Shown here in pieces: positions 37,355 through 46,006 of a stretch of 64,000 nt of DNA. The notes below the pieces were generated by a model, which searched no databases, was not told where the DNA came from, and worked only from the letters and a program-made list of their open reading frames with translations. Every line of letters begins with the position of its first letter. Position 1 is the first letter of the stretch. A program made the translations under genes and the position numbers. The stretch is from Alphaproteobacteria bacterium 41-28 (lineage in GTDB: Bacteria; Pseudomonadota; Alphaproteobacteria; UBA9655): NCBI GenBank assembly GCA_001897795.1, contig MKUL01000037.1, forward strand, positions 62,001 through 126,000. Reading direction: 5' to 3'.

Positions 37355-37659
37355 TCTTCGCTCACCCCTTCTCGTAACGTCTCTCCCTTCCCCGCACGTG
37401 TCCTCCTTGGGCTAGAAGCGCTCGATTTTCAAAGAAAATCTTAGCGCTTCTTAACCCGAGGATGACACAATTTGGTGAGTTATTACTTTTTTCAGTATGC
37501 CAGACGTAAGAGAGAAAGGCCAAATATTTTGACAAAATGGCCAATTTTATGGTTTAAAAAAAGTCATTACTCACACTCCATTGCCATACTTTACAATAAG
37601 TGACACGTCTGTAGAGAAGGTGTATCGTTACAAATACCATTAAGATAAAGGAAATTAAT
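37355..37659. other. Intergenic region upstream of pstS with one repeat
   Basis: 305 nt containing the repeat at 37398-37468 and AT-rich sequence up to the 76-aa gene. I see no convincing Pho box. Confidence 0.5.
37398..37468. repeat. TGTCATCCTTGG-type repeat, short form
   Basis: GTGTCCTCCTTGGG and CCCGAGGATGACAC are the ends. Inner arms AGAAGCGCT and AGCGCTTCT and a central TTTTC/GAAAA hairpin are present. 71 bp, upstream of pstS. Confidence 0.85.
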
Positions 37660-37890
37660 ATGAAAGAAAAAATGGCCTTACAAGAATTCGAAGATTGGAT
37701 TGAAGATAGTGGAATGGAGTCCCTTGAAACGGTGACAGAGCTTCTTAAGGTGCAGCAGCAAGGAGCGATTGAACTGACAAAACTTATTTTGGAACATTGT
37801 AATGAGGATAAAAAAACAAAAGACTACATTTTTAAAGTCTATGGGGAAGCCTTAAAGTGTGTCTCATTAGAGCTAAGCAAAGATTTCTAG
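37660..37890 (+). CDS. Small acidic protein of unknown function (76 aa)
   Basis: 76 residues with the SD AAAGGA before the ATG. Acidic and helical (FEDWIEDSGMESLETVTELL), with no signal peptide or membrane segment. Ends 2 nt before the convergent polyprenyl synthase stop. Not recognised. The clean SD and codon pattern suggest it is real. Confidence 0.6.
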   Translation: MKEKMALQEFEDWIEDSGMESLETVTELLKVQQQGAIELTKLILEHCNEDKKTKDYIFKVYGEALKCVSLELSKDF

Positions 37891-37892
37891 CT

Positions 37893-38897
37893 TTACACCT
37901 CCCGGTGAAGGGAAAAATAGGCCAGATCCTGAAGAGCTTCTTTTAAGTGAGATTTAGGAAAGATTTTTAGACTCTCAAGCGCTTGGTTCACAAAATCTTG
38001 TGCGATATGATTGGTTTTTAGAAGGGATCCAGACTCTCTCAAAAGACGAGTGGCATGAGCAAGGGCTCCTTCGTCTCGGACACCTCCTTCAAATGCCTCT
38101 TTCCAAAAGCTGGAATCTGCTCCCTTTTCATAAGCAAGGATAACGGGGAGAGTGACTTTCCCTTCACGAAAATCATCGCCAATGGCCTTTCCCAATTTTT
38201 CTTGATCTGCGGCATAGTCAAGAACATCATCCATAAGTTGAAAAGCAATTCCCAAAGTATGTCCGAACCAAGCCAATGCCTTCCTTTTTGAAGCATCCGC
38301 ATTCGCGACAACAGCCCCAACTTCTGTCGCAGCTGAAAAGAGTCGCGCCGTCTTAGCACCAATAATTTTTAAGTAAGTCTCTTGGCTTAACTCCAAATCA
38401 TGGCTTGATGCCAACTGCATCACTTCTCCTTCGGCGATAGTAGAAGACGCCTGTGAAAGAATCTGTAGCACATCCAATGATCCATCATTAACCATAAGTT
38501 CGAAGGCTCGGCTGAAAAGGAAGTCGCCCACAAGAACACTGGCTTTATTGCTCCATAGGGCGTTAGCGGTGCTCATTCCCCGGCGAAGAGTGCTTTCATC
38601 TACAACATCATCATGAAGAAGAGTTGCAGTGTGTATAAATTCAACACAGGCCGCAAGTTGAATATGACGTGTTCCCTCATACCCACAGAGTTCAGCTGAG
38701 GCAACAGTTAAAAGGGGTCTCAACCGCTTTCCTCCGAGAGAAATAAGATAGCCAGCAATTTGAGGAATCAATGTGACAGGACTTTGCATTTTCTCAAGAA
38801 TACAGGCGTTAATCGCATTGAGTTGAGTTTTTAGAAGGGATGTTAACGACGCAAGACTCGGGGCCGAATGAGGATGTGAATTAAGGATGGGAATCAT
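37893..38897 (-). CDS. ispB: Polyprenyl (octaprenyl-type) diphosphate synthase
   Basis: 334 residues, trans-isoprenyl synthase. First Asp-rich motif LLHDDVVDES, second FQLMDDVLDYAAD. GGKRLRPLL is the N-terminal substrate motif. The residues before the first Asp-rich motif are small, as in long-chain synthases that make the ubiquinone side chain. The divergent neighbour is a UbiH-like hydroxylase, consistent with a role in ubiquinone synthesis. Confidence 0.93.
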   Translation of the reverse strand: MIPILNSHPHSAPSLASLTSLLKTQLNAINACILEKMQSPVTLIPQIAGYLISLGGKRLRPLLTVASAELCGYEGTRHIQLAACVEFIHTATLLHDDVVDESTLRRGMSTANALWSNKASVLVGDFLFSRAFELMVNDGSLDVLQILSQASSTIAEGEVMQLASSHDLELSQETYLKIIGAKTARLFSAATEVGAVVANADASKRKALAWFGHTLGIAFQLMDDVLDYAADQEKLGKAIGDDFREGKVTLPVILAYEKGADSSFWKEAFEGGVRDEGALAHATRLLRESGSLLKTNHIAQDFVNQALESLKIFPKSHLKEALQDLAYFSLHREV

Positions 38898-38980
38898 AAA
38901 CGCCTATTTCCTGTCTTGCTTTTAAGGCCCAACTTACTCTAGTTTAGGGTCAGAATTCTAGTCTAAAAGAGGACCTTTTT

Positions 38981-40183
38981 ATGGCAGATGTCATCGTAGT
39001 CGGAGGGGGTCTAACAGGAGGTACACTCAGCTGTGCTCTTGCTGAAAAGGGATTAGAGGTCATTCTCATCGATCAAGTTGATCCTCATACCCCAATGATT
39101 TCTGATGGTCGTTCTTTTGCTCTTTCTCGAAGTTCTTATAATATCTTCTCGAAATTAGGCATGTGGCCTGATCAAGCAACACCTATTAAAAAAATTCATA
39201 CCTCCGATGGCCTTCTCCCTCAATGGATGGAGTATCATGAAGATGATGTTAAGGGAGGCCCCCTCGGCTATGTTGTGGATAGTGCGCTTTTGAAATCCAA
39301 GATCCTAGAAAAAGTTTTATCCTCCAAAAATATTTGCATCCAGGCACCCGCCTCAGTCATTCGGCTTGAAAGAAAAGAAACCTATGCTCTCATTGAAACC
39401 GATCGAGGAGAGGTCCTGAAAGCTCCTCTTTGTATTGCAGCCGATGGAAAGTTTTCAACCTTAAGAACGTGGGCGCAGATCCCCCTCATTGAATGGTCCT
39501 ATAATCAAATAGCGATTGTCTGTAATATGGTTCATACGCTGCCCCATAACAACCAGGCCTTTGAGCATTTCTTGAGCTCGGGTCCTCTCGCGTTTGTTCC
39601 ACGACCAGGGAAAGAATCAGGGCTTGTCTGGTCCATCGAAAGAGAGAAGGCTGACGTACTTATGACCCTTTCTGAACAAGAATTTGCTGAAGAAATTCAA
39701 GCTCTTTTTGGGTCCTCCCTAGGAACTTTTACCCTTTCAAGTCCGCGCAAGAGTTTCCCATTAAATGTTTGTTTACCAAAACGACTTGTCGATTCTCGCC
39801 TTGCCCTTGTGGGAGACGCGGCCCATATTTTTCATCCTGTGGCAGGTCAAGGGCTTAATGTAGGGCTTCGGGATGTGGCGGCTCTCGCAGAAGTTTTAAC
39901 GGATGCGTATGCGTTGGGGCTTGATCTGGGCTCACCTTCTGTCCTCAATCGCTATCAAAAATGGAGGCGAATGGATATTTTTTTCATGACGCTTCTAACC
40001 GATGGGATGGTACGTATTTTTTCAAACCAAAGCCGCACCCTCGCCCACGTGCGCTCAATAGGTTTTGGTCTCACAAAACACTTAACCCCTCTCAAACATT
40101 TCATGATCCGACATGCCATGGGCGTAACAGGAAAAGCCCCATATTTGGCACGGGAAGACGACTGTGGGACCCATGCTCCATAA
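38981..40183 (+). CDS. UbiH/UbiF/COQ6-family FAD monooxygenase
   Basis: 400 residues. FAD dinucleotide motif VIVVGGGLTGGTLSCALAEK at the N-terminus, DG motif CIAADGKFSTLRTWA, and GDAAHIFHPVAGQGLNVGLR at about residue 275, all diagnostic of ubiquinone hydroxylases. Which ring position it hydroxylates cannot be told. It is divergent from the polyprenyl synthase gene and overlaps the NamZ-like gene by 20 nt. Confidence 0.92.
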   Translation: MADVIVVGGGLTGGTLSCALAEKGLEVILIDQVDPHTPMISDGRSFALSRSSYNIFSKLGMWPDQATPIKKIHTSDGLLPQWMEYHEDDVKGGPLGYVVDSALLKSKILEKVLSSKNICIQAPASVIRLERKETYALIETDRGEVLKAPLCIAADGKFSTLRTWAQIPLIEWSYNQIAIVCNMVHTLPHNNQAFEHFLSSGPLAFVPRPGKESGLVWSIEREKADVLMTLSEQEFAEEIQALFGSSLGTFTLSSPRKSFPLNVCLPKRLVDSRLALVGDAAHIFHPVAGQGLNVGLRDVAALAEVLTDAYALGLDLGSPSVLNRYQKWRRMDIFFMTLLTDGMVRIFSNQSRTLAHVRSIGFGLTKHLTPLKHFMIRHAMGVTGKAPYLAREDDCGTHAP

Positions 40184-41258
40184 GCTACCCCTCACTGGTA
40201 TCGATTTCCTGCTTAAAGATGAGAAGTTGCTTTACCATCTTGCTAAGAAGAGGATTGGGATTCTCACCAATCAAAGCGCCCTCACACGAGACTATAAACC
40301 CACCGCTCAGGCCTTATCAGAGAGGCTAAGAGCGGCCCTAACATGTATTCTTACCCCTGAACATGGGTGGAGTGGATTCATCCCTGAAGGCGTGAAAGTG
40401 AGTGATGGTTTCGATTCCCAACTCGGACTTCCTATCTTCAGCCTCTATGGGATGCGTCAAAAATCGCTTCATGAAATTGACATAGACACCCTCATCATTG
40501 ATCTCCAGGATGTGGGTTTACGTTGTTATACCTATACGGCCACCTGTGCAAAAGTGTTAGAAGCTTGTGCCGGCTCTTCCCTTGAGATCATCGTTTGTGA
40601 TCGGCCCAATCCTCTCGGGCCCAAACAAAAGGGACCAGCACTTGATCCCCACTACCGCTCCTTTGTGGGGTATTTGGATGTTCCCTTTCAACATGGCCAA
40701 ACCATAGGAGAGCTCCTCTCGACTTACAATCAGCCCTTAAAATTGCCTTTAACTGTCATACCCTGCCAACACGATCACAAACCATACGAATACCCTTGGA
40801 TTCCCCCCTCTCCTAATCTTCCCTCATGGGATTCCGTTCTTCTCTATCCAGCTCTTGTCTTTCTGGAAGGAACAAACATTTCTGAAGGACGCGGCACAAG
40901 CCTGCCCTTCACTTGCCTGGGAGCTCCTGGATTGGATCATCAGAAGCTTGTGGATTTTATAAATAGGATGGATGGTATTCACGCGCGACCTATTTTATTC
41001 ACACCCCAATCCGGTGACCTTAGGGGAAAAGAATGCCAGGGTGCCCACCTTTTCATAACTGACTTGAATAAGCTTGATTCTTTCTCCTCAGGGCTAAAGA
41101 TACTCGAATTCTTGAAAAGAAATTATTCCCCCTTTGAATGGACTGAAATGTTGGATAATCAGCGGGGGTACTTTATAGACTATTTGCTGGGAACGGACTC
41201 ATATCGGAAACAACTTGAGGTAGAAATTCTTCCCGGATCTCCTCTTGCCATTTTATGA
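40164..41258 (+). CDS. NamZ-like exo-beta-N-acetylmuramidase (DUF1343)
   Basis: 364 residues. GILTNQSALTRDY, LTPEHGWSGFIPEG, IDLQDVGLRCYTYTATC and VCDRPNPLG are DUF1343 hallmarks, and the C-terminal FTPQSGDLRGKECQGAHLFI also fits. The characterised member, NamZ, releases N-acetylmuramic acid from peptidoglycan fragments. No signal peptide is visible, so this one may act in the cytosol during muropeptide recycling. ATG 40173 is an alternative start that reduces the overlap with the upstream gene. Confidence 0.9.
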   Translation: MGPMLHKLPLTGIDFLLKDEKLLYHLAKKRIGILTNQSALTRDYKPTAQALSERLRAALTCILTPEHGWSGFIPEGVKVSDGFDSQLGLPIFSLYGMRQKSLHEIDIDTLIIDLQDVGLRCYTYTATCAKVLEACAGSSLEIIVCDRPNPLGPKQKGPALDPHYRSFVGYLDVPFQHGQTIGELLSTYNQPLKLPLTVIPCQHDHKPYEYPWIPPSPNLPSWDSVLLYPALVFLEGTNISEGRGTSLPFTCLGAPGLDHQKLVDFINRMDGIHARPILFTPQSGDLRGKECQGAHLFITDLNKLDSFSSGLKILEFLKRNYSPFEWTEMLDNQRGYFIDYLLGTDSYRKQLEVEILPGSPLAIL

Positions 41259-41420
41259 ATTTGTGCTTAGATAACAAATGAGGGTTGCTGTGGGATGCGT
41301 TAAGCGTGCATTTCCCTGGGGCCGATAAGATCCTTAAGGGAGCCGTTTCTGCCATAACCCGTGGGTTAGGCATATGGCGCCCACCTGCATACGCGGGCCA
41401 CACGAGGACAAATATCGCTG

Positions 41421-41526
41421 ACGGTCATTGCGGCACCCTCTTCCATCCAAAAATGTTTCACGTGAAACATTTTCGGATGGTGATTCCTTAGGGCCTGAGA
41501 TTGCTTCGGCTTTCGCCCTCGCAATG
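41421..41526. repeat. CGTCATTGCGA-type repeat carrying parS
   Basis: CGGTCATTGCGG at one end, GCCCTCGCAATG at the other. The inner CCATCCAAAA/TTTTCGGATGG arms frame TGTTTCACGTGAAACA. Confidence 0.75.
41454..41469. other. parS site (ParB binding), perfect palindrome
   Basis: TGTTTCACGTGAAACA, the canonical proteobacterial ParB site, perfectly symmetric over 16 bp. Confidence 0.85.
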
Positions 41527-41641
41527 CTTGTCCCCGCGAAAGCGGGGAACCACCCGTCCCCCGGGTCAAGCCCGGGGCTAAAGATTGCGAGGACCCCCGG
41601 GAAAACGGGGAGACGAAGAAATCTCTTGCCAATATAGAAAT

Positions 41642-41657
41642 TGTTTCACATGAAACA
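41642..41657. other. parS-like site, one mismatch
   Basis: TGTTTCACATGAAACA differs from the perfect site by one base in the centre. Flanking sequence TTGCCAATATAGAAAT resembles that of the sites at 44724 and 49751. Confidence 0.65.
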
Positions 41658-41692
41658 TTTTAAAAGATTTCATTCTGCAAGGATACTCTCTT

Positions 41693-42253
41693 ATGCCCGC
41701 TTCTCAAAAAAAATTGATGCGTATTGTCATGAAAGAGAAACGCAGAATTCTTTTCCAAGACCGCCCTGATGCGGGTGAAAAAATTGTAACTCACTTTTTT
41801 AATTTTTTTGATTTACCCCCTGATGCCATTGTGGGCGGCTATTGGCCGATGAAAAGCGAACTTGATATCAAACCTCTGTTAAACAAGCTTCTCGATAAGG
41901 GGTTCAGGTGTGCTCTCCCCAGTATCACATCAGAAGGGCTTATTTATCGCGCATGGACATCTTCAACACATCTTGAAAAAGGAACCTTTCATGCTCTTGA
42001 GCCCCCATCCACAGCACCTGCGACAATTCCCAATGTTCTTCTTGTCCCTCTTTTAGCCTTTGATAAGGAAGGCCATCGGTTAGGTTATGGTCAAGGCCAT
42101 TTTGATCGCCTCCTCCACCAGCATAAAGTCCTCACGATTGGGGTTGGCTTCAGGGGCCAAGAGGTTGAACAAATTCCCCGGCAAGACCATGATTTCGCTT
42201 TGAATTATATTTTGACGGAGAAAGGGGTGATGACTCCAATGTCACCCCTGTAG
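41693..42253 (+). CDS. 5-formyltetrahydrofolate cyclo-ligase
   Basis: 186 residues. The family signature is LLVPLLAFDKEGHRLGYGQG followed by HFDR; the N-terminal basic ATP-binding region (KKLMRIVMKEKRRI) and YWPMKSELDIKPLL are also present. It converts 5-formyl-THF to 5,10-methenyl-THF with ATP. The SD is weak (GCAAGGATA). The stop lies in the loop of a 9-bp hairpin that could terminate transcription. Confidence 0.93.
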   Translation: MPASQKKLMRIVMKEKRRILFQDRPDAGEKIVTHFFNFFDLPPDAIVGGYWPMKSELDIKPLLNKLLDKGFRCALPSITSEGLIYRAWTSSTHLEKGTFHALEPPSTAPATIPNVLLVPLLAFDKEGHRLGYGQGHFDRLLHQHKVLTIGVGFRGQEVEQIPRQDHDFALNYILTEKGVMTPMSPL

Positions 42254-42261
42254 GGGTGACA
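42240..42261. terminator. Perfect hairpin over the folate cyclo-ligase stop
   Basis: TGTCACCCC-TGTA-GGGGTGACA, 9-bp perfect stem with the TAG stop in the loop. The following T run is weak, so terminator function is probable rather than certain. Confidence 0.55.
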
Positions 42262-42279
42262 AATGGGGATTCGTTTCTC

Positions 42280-42723
42280 TTAATCTTGCTTATTAATCAT
42301 AAATGTTATGAAATTCACTCCACCGTCTGCGACGCCAGCTTGAAAAATTTTCTTATCCCAAGCCTCAAAATCCCATTTGTGATGTATTTTATCACGTGGA
42401 GGGAATGGACAAATATAAAGCTTCAATGAAAGAACAGTCTGCCCTAGCGGTCCTGCTACCATTTTTTCCTGCCAATATTGATTATTGTACTGTCCATGAA
42501 TACGCGAGAGTTCCCATGTTCCATTTTCATCGTTGTAGGTCAAGCGTCCAGTTTTAATCCCATCTTCAATATTTTCTGCTATAAACGCTTTTAACTTATT
42601 CTCATCAGGCTTTGTGTAGGTAACGCTCGAACCTTTTTCTTCAGTTGCCATTTCCTCCTGCATAGCATGCGCAAGAGTTGCGCAGGACAATAAAAGCGCT
42701 GTACATAATAATATTTTTTTCAT
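42280..42723 (-). CDS. Secreted protein of unknown function (147 aa)
   Basis: Clear signal peptide MKKILLCTALLLSCATLAHA, cleavage after Ala20 and mature start MQEEMATEEKG, the same style as three other exported proteins here. The mature part (about 127 residues) is not recognised. It contains NGTWELSRIHGQYNNQYWQE and ends VNFITFMINKQD. SD AGGAG precedes the ATG. Convergent with the folate gene. Confidence 0.75.
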   Translation of the reverse strand: MKKILLCTALLLSCATLAHAMQEEMATEEKGSSVTYTKPDENKLKAFIAENIEDGIKTGRLTYNDENGTWELSRIHGQYNNQYWQEKMVAGPLGQTVLSLKLYICPFPPRDKIHHKWDFEAWDKKIFQAGVADGGVNFITFMINKQD

Positions 42724-43132
42724 TTATTACTCCTTTAATTTACAATTTTTATTTTAGAAATGGCTTCAGTGAAATAAGACTGTCAAGAGAACCATTCTAT
42801 CATTAAATAGGGCAATTGTTCTGTAAAAGAGAAAAATCACCACCAAAAATATGTATAGGATTAAATTAAATAAATTGCAATGCATTTTTTAATTTATATT
42901 TAGAAAAATTTTATAAAAATTTTAAGAATATTTGAAATAACCTTGTTCCTCACCTTTCTGGGGAAGAAAATGCGGACCCTTTCTCAAGAATGAAACGGTG
43001 AAACGGCCTATCCCTTTGGAACCCATCATAAAAAGACGACAACGTCAAATTTTTGCCTCATCAATAGTTTTAACAGATAATTAATAAATATTCTTTATTA
43101 TAATAACAGAACAACAACTGAGGAAAATAAGC
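42724..43132. other. AT-rich divergent intergenic region
   Basis: 409 nt between two genes for small secreted proteins. Promoters for both are expected. I see no repeat element or RNA gene. Confidence 0.5.
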
Positions 43133-43501
43133 ATGCGTATTTTTTTAACTTTTATTGTGATTTGGATGCAAATTGCTCCTACTTTGGCGGACGAGTCTTT
43201 AATTACAAAAAAAATAGACGCTGAAAAAGACAAAACTTATACCAGCTATACATGTGCTCCCACAGTAGAATTTAGAAAGCAGCAACTCCCCTTTTCCAGG
43301 GTAATATGGAATACGAAACAAAATGCAATGTATTTTTCCTGTTGTTATAAACATGTTAGTGGTCGAGATTATTGCCCACCAAGTGGACAAGTAGATCTAA
43401 AGGGAACGGTAATCCCCAACACCTGCAAAGTTGGAAAAGATAATCTAACGGGTTGTGTATCTTCAGATACTCTTTCAGAGTCTCGATTAGACAATCAGTA
43501 G
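43133..43501 (+). CDS. Small cysteine-containing secreted protein (122 aa)
   Basis: Signal peptide MRIFLTFIVIWMQIAPTLAD with cleavage near residue 19. The mature protein has six cysteines, suggesting up to three disulfides, and no recognised fold. SD GAGGA precedes the ATG. The bicupin gene starts 5 nt after the stop, so they are co-transcribed. Confidence 0.65.
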   Translation: MRIFLTFIVIWMQIAPTLADESLITKKIDAEKDKTYTSYTCAPTVEFRKQQLPFSRVIWNTKQNAMYFSCCYKHVSGRDYCPPSGQVDLKGTVIPNTCKVGKDNLTGCVSSDTLSESRLDNQ

Positions 43502-43506
43502 ATGCT

Positions 43507-44622
43507 ATGAATAAATTCCCCATACTCCCTGATCATAATCACACCGTTTCTGACGAGACTTTGCAAAAAATCAAGCATTTCCTAGATCAAGAAACCAAAA
43601 AATTATCCCCGAGTTTTCCTTATTGTCTCGATTTATATAAGGACGGCAAAATTGATGAGAATAAGGCCGGGATTAGAATCTCTGAAACGGCTCAGCAGTT
43701 TGACGATTTGGGATTAAGTGGTCTTCTCTTTTATTATAAACTTTACGACCATTCCATGCGTGTGCCCCATTGGCATGCAAACGCGATCGAAGTTGGCGTC
43801 GTCTTGACGGGAAAAATGAAAGTCACGATTTGGGATGGATTAAATAAACCAAGGGTTTTTACGGTTGAGAAAAATGGAACATGGCTTATTCCTCAAGCCT
43901 CACTTCACGCCCTCGAAAATGTGGGGGACGTTGAGTTAGATTTTCTGGTGATATATAACTCTCCTAAGGCAGCAGACCGGGACTTTGTAACGGCTTGGGC
44001 AGCCTTGCCCGATACCCTCCTCGAACGATCCTTGGGACTTCTACCCGACGAAATCACGACACTTAAAAAAACCACTAACAATCGTTTAAATAGCTATGAT
44101 CCAGAATCCATTCCAGAGGAAAGAATTCTTACCGATCCTTTTGCTGGCAACTTCTTTGCGGGCAAACCGCTCTATGAGAGTGATTTGGGGTCGATTAGGC
44201 GAATTGATGCAGACACAAACCCTGCTATGGAATCCATGGCCCTACAACAAACCATGCTTAACCTAGGAACCATTCGCGAGCCTCACTGGTATACGGTTGC
44301 AGATACAGTTTTATTTGTGAATAAGGGAACCGCCTTTTTTACGATGATGGATGATGAAGGTACGGTATATAATGCTCTCATCAACCCAGGAGATTTAATC
44401 TTTATTCCGATAGGAACATTCCATACATATGTGAATGTGGGAGCAGAGGTGCTCGAAATCTATGAGGCATTTAATGCATCAAAACAGTTGGCAGAGGTGA
44501 CTCTTCTCAGTGGAGCAAAACACTTTAGCGCGGGAACCTTAGCGGGCGCAACGGGACTCACCAAAGAAGTCGCCGAAAAAATCCTCAAAAAGCCTCTTCA
44601 AAGTTATATGACTTCTCTTTAA
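43507..44622 (+). CDS. Bicupin protein (oxalate decarboxylase-like)
   Basis: 371 residues from ATG 43507 (MNKFPILPDHNH); the frame is open upstream but that part overlaps the preceding gene. Two cupin domains: the first with VPHWHANAIEVGVVLTGKMK and LIPQASLHALENVG, the second with REPHWYTVADTVLFVNKGTA and FIPIGTFHTYVNVG. Metal ligands H-x-H ... E ... H are complete in the first cupin, whereas the second has HWY in place of H-x-H. Oxalate decarboxylase/germin-like folds match, but the reaction is unknown. Confidence 0.82.
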   Translation: MNKFPILPDHNHTVSDETLQKIKHFLDQETKKLSPSFPYCLDLYKDGKIDENKAGIRISETAQQFDDLGLSGLLFYYKLYDHSMRVPHWHANAIEVGVVLTGKMKVTIWDGLNKPRVFTVEKNGTWLIPQASLHALENVGDVELDFLVIYNSPKAADRDFVTAWAALPDTLLERSLGLLPDEITTLKKTTNNRLNSYDPESIPEERILTDPFAGNFFAGKPLYESDLGSIRRIDADTNPAMESMALQQTMLNLGTIREPHWYTVADTVLFVNKGTAFFTMMDDEGTVYNALINPGDLIFIPIGTFHTYVNVGAEVLEIYEAFNASKQLAEVTLLSGAKHFSAGTLAGATGLTKEVAEKILKKPLQSYMTSL

Positions 44623-44666
44623 TGAGGATTGCCCTCACCTTTACTGCAATAACAATCGCCCACTAC

Positions 44667-44791
44667 CGTCATTGCGAACCCTGCTAAGCAGGGTGAAGCA
44701 ATCTCTTGCCAATACACTAAAACTGTTTCACGTGAAACATTCTTAAAAGGTTCGATGAGATTGCTTTGGAGCAAAGCTCCGCGCAATGACG
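44667..44791. repeat. CGTCATTGCGA-type repeat with parS at its centre, 125 bp
   Basis: Ends CGTCATTGCG and CGCAATGACG are perfect inverted repeats. Sub-hairpins ACCCTGCTAAGCAGGGT and GGAGCAAAGCTCC lie next to each. Inner arms AGCAATCTC and GAGATTGCT enclose the parS core. Confidence 0.9.
44724..44739. other. parS site (ParB binding), perfect palindrome
   Basis: TGTTTCACGTGAAACA at the centre of the repeat element. Confidence 0.85.
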
Positions 44792-44939
44792 ATTTTGGGA
44801 AATATGTGTCTTAAGTGGCCAATTTTAATAACTTGCTAAAGGCCTAAAAGAGCATATACTGATAAATATAGACTAGGAAAGTTTCATTCGTCTAACTACA
44901 CCTGCTAAAAGATTTCTCTTTTTTGAGTAAAGAAGAAGA

Positions 44940-45896
44940 ATGATGATTATTGCACAAATTACAGACACGCACATTTTGCCTAAAGGACAGGTCTGGTTGG
45001 ATAGGCCTGAGACAGAAGTGACTGAGCGTTTAAAGCTCGTTGTTCAACACTTAAATAACCTGAATCCTCGTCCAGATGTCTTACTTTTAACAGGTGATAG
45101 CGTGGATAAGGGAAGTGAAGAAGCCTATCAGCATTTAAAAGAAATTTTAAAGCCCCTTTCTATTCCCCTATATGTTATTCCAGGCAATCATGATGACCGC
45201 GAGAAAATGCGAAAAGCCTTTTCTGCTGAAGCTTACATGCCTGAGAAAGGCTTTATCCAATACGTTATCGATGATTACCCTGTTCGTCTTATTGGGCTTG
45301 ATACCCATGTGCCAAATGAAGATTATGGGCTTCTTTGTAAGGAAAGGCTCGCATGGCTTGAGAAGAAACTAAAGACAAACCCTGCAAAACCAACATTATT
45401 ATTCATGCATCATTTTCCTATGAAAGTGGGGCAAAGATGTATTGATGACATCATATGCCGGGTGGAAGGAGAGTTTGAGAGCTTTCTTTTATCTTCTCCG
45501 CATGTTCTAGGAATTGTAGCTGGTCATTATCATAAAGTAAGCGCAGGACTTTTTGGAGGGAAATTATGCTTTGTCGCTCCTAGTGTTGCTCCATCTCATT
45601 ATTTTGCAACGGGTGAGGATGAGTTTGTCACAGCGATCGATTTAACTCATCCTTCTTTTGTTCTCCATCGGTGGACAAATGGATTTCAAATGGTCTCTGA
45701 GAGTCTCCAAGCTTTAAAATTCGACAAGCGCCTTCCTATGAATAGTCTTCCTTTGTATGGGGCTACCCTTCCTCCGTGCGAACCCTCGAAGAGGGCGAAG
45801 CAATCTGACTGGAATAAGAAAGAGATTGCTTCTCCGCCTTCGCGCTTCGCGCGACGGCGTGATCGCAATGACGATGGTGGAGATATGGTGTGCTAA
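44940..45896 (+). CDS. CpdA-like metallophosphoesterase with repeat-encoded tail
   Basis: 318 residues. Calcineurin-like metal motifs are complete: QITDTHI, LLTGDSVDKG, VIPGNHDDRE, MHHFPMKVG and VAGHYHKVS, the layout of 3',5'-cyclic-nucleotide phosphodiesterase CpdA. A normal CpdA-like domain ends near residue 275. Residues about 279-318 (PPCEPSKRAKQ onward) are translated from a palindromic repeat (45775-45873), so the tail is probably an insertion product. A role in lowering cAMP is likely, not certain. Confidence 0.87.
   Translation: MMIIAQITDTHILPKGQVWLDRPETEVTERLKLVVQHLNNLNPRPDVLLLTGDSVDKGSEEAYQHLKEILKPLSIPLYVIPGNHDDREKMRKAFSAEAYMPEKGFIQYVIDDYPVRLIGLDTHVPNEDYGLLCKERLAWLEKKLKTNPAKPTLLFMHHFPMKVGQRCIDDIICRVEGEFESFLLSSPHVLGIVAGHYHKVSAGLFGGKLCFVAPSVAPSHYFATGEDEFVTAIDLTHPSFVLHRWTNGFQMVSESLQALKFDKRLPMNSLPLYGATLPPCEPSKRAKQSDWNKKEIASPPSRFARRRDRNDDGGDMVC
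45775..45873. repeat. CGTCATTGCGA-type repeat forming a CDS 3' end
   Basis: GTGCGAACCCTCGAAGAGGG at one end, GATCGCAATGACG at the other. Inner arms AGCAATCT and AGATTGCT are mirrored. It is read in the cpdA-like frame. Confidence 0.8.
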
Positions 45897-45903
45897 CCCC
45901 CAA

Positions 45904-45991
45904 ACGTCATTGCGAGGACCCCCATGAAAATGGGGGACGAAGCAATCTCTTTCCGACACACAAATTGTTTCACGAGAAACATTCTTAAAAA
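45904..45991. repeat. CGTCATTGCGA-type half element with parS-like core
   Basis: CGTCATTGCGA, a CCCCCATGAAAATGGGGG hairpin, AGCAATCTC and then the parS-like core; the right half is lost. Confidence 0.75.
45966..45981. other. parS-like site, one mismatch
   Basis: TGTTTCACGAGAAACA, one base off the perfect palindrome. Confidence 0.65.
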
Positions 45992-46006
45992 GGTGACGGG
46001 GTGGAG

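Larger units (their letters stand above)
41259..41692. other. Repeat-rich intergenic region with two parS sites
   Basis: 434 nt holding a CGTCATTGCG-type element with a perfect parS site in its loop, GC-rich inverted repeats at about 41529-41610 (CCCCGCGAAAGCGGGG, CCCGGGTCAAGCCCGGG), and a second parS-like site. No gene is supported; short frames here are translations of repeats. Confidence 0.7.
44623..44939. other. Intergenic region dominated by a parS-bearing repeat
   Basis: 317 nt; the 125-bp repeat at 44667-44791 fills the middle. The rest is AT-rich sequence that should hold the promoter of the cpdA-like gene. Confidence 0.6.

Noticed and set aside
37161..37415. Plus-strand frame reading KRSKRLDLFFF next to a minus-strand frame reading KRSKRLDLFIF
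   Set aside because: Both come from a near-palindrome (TCTAAGCGTTTAGA region) in the pstS leader. The plus-strand frame has no SD and runs through a repeat, so it is a shadow.
41285..41637. Several short frames containing MFHVKH/MFHVKQ
   Set aside because: They are translations of the parS palindrome and its flanking repeats on both strands, with no SD or conserved domain.
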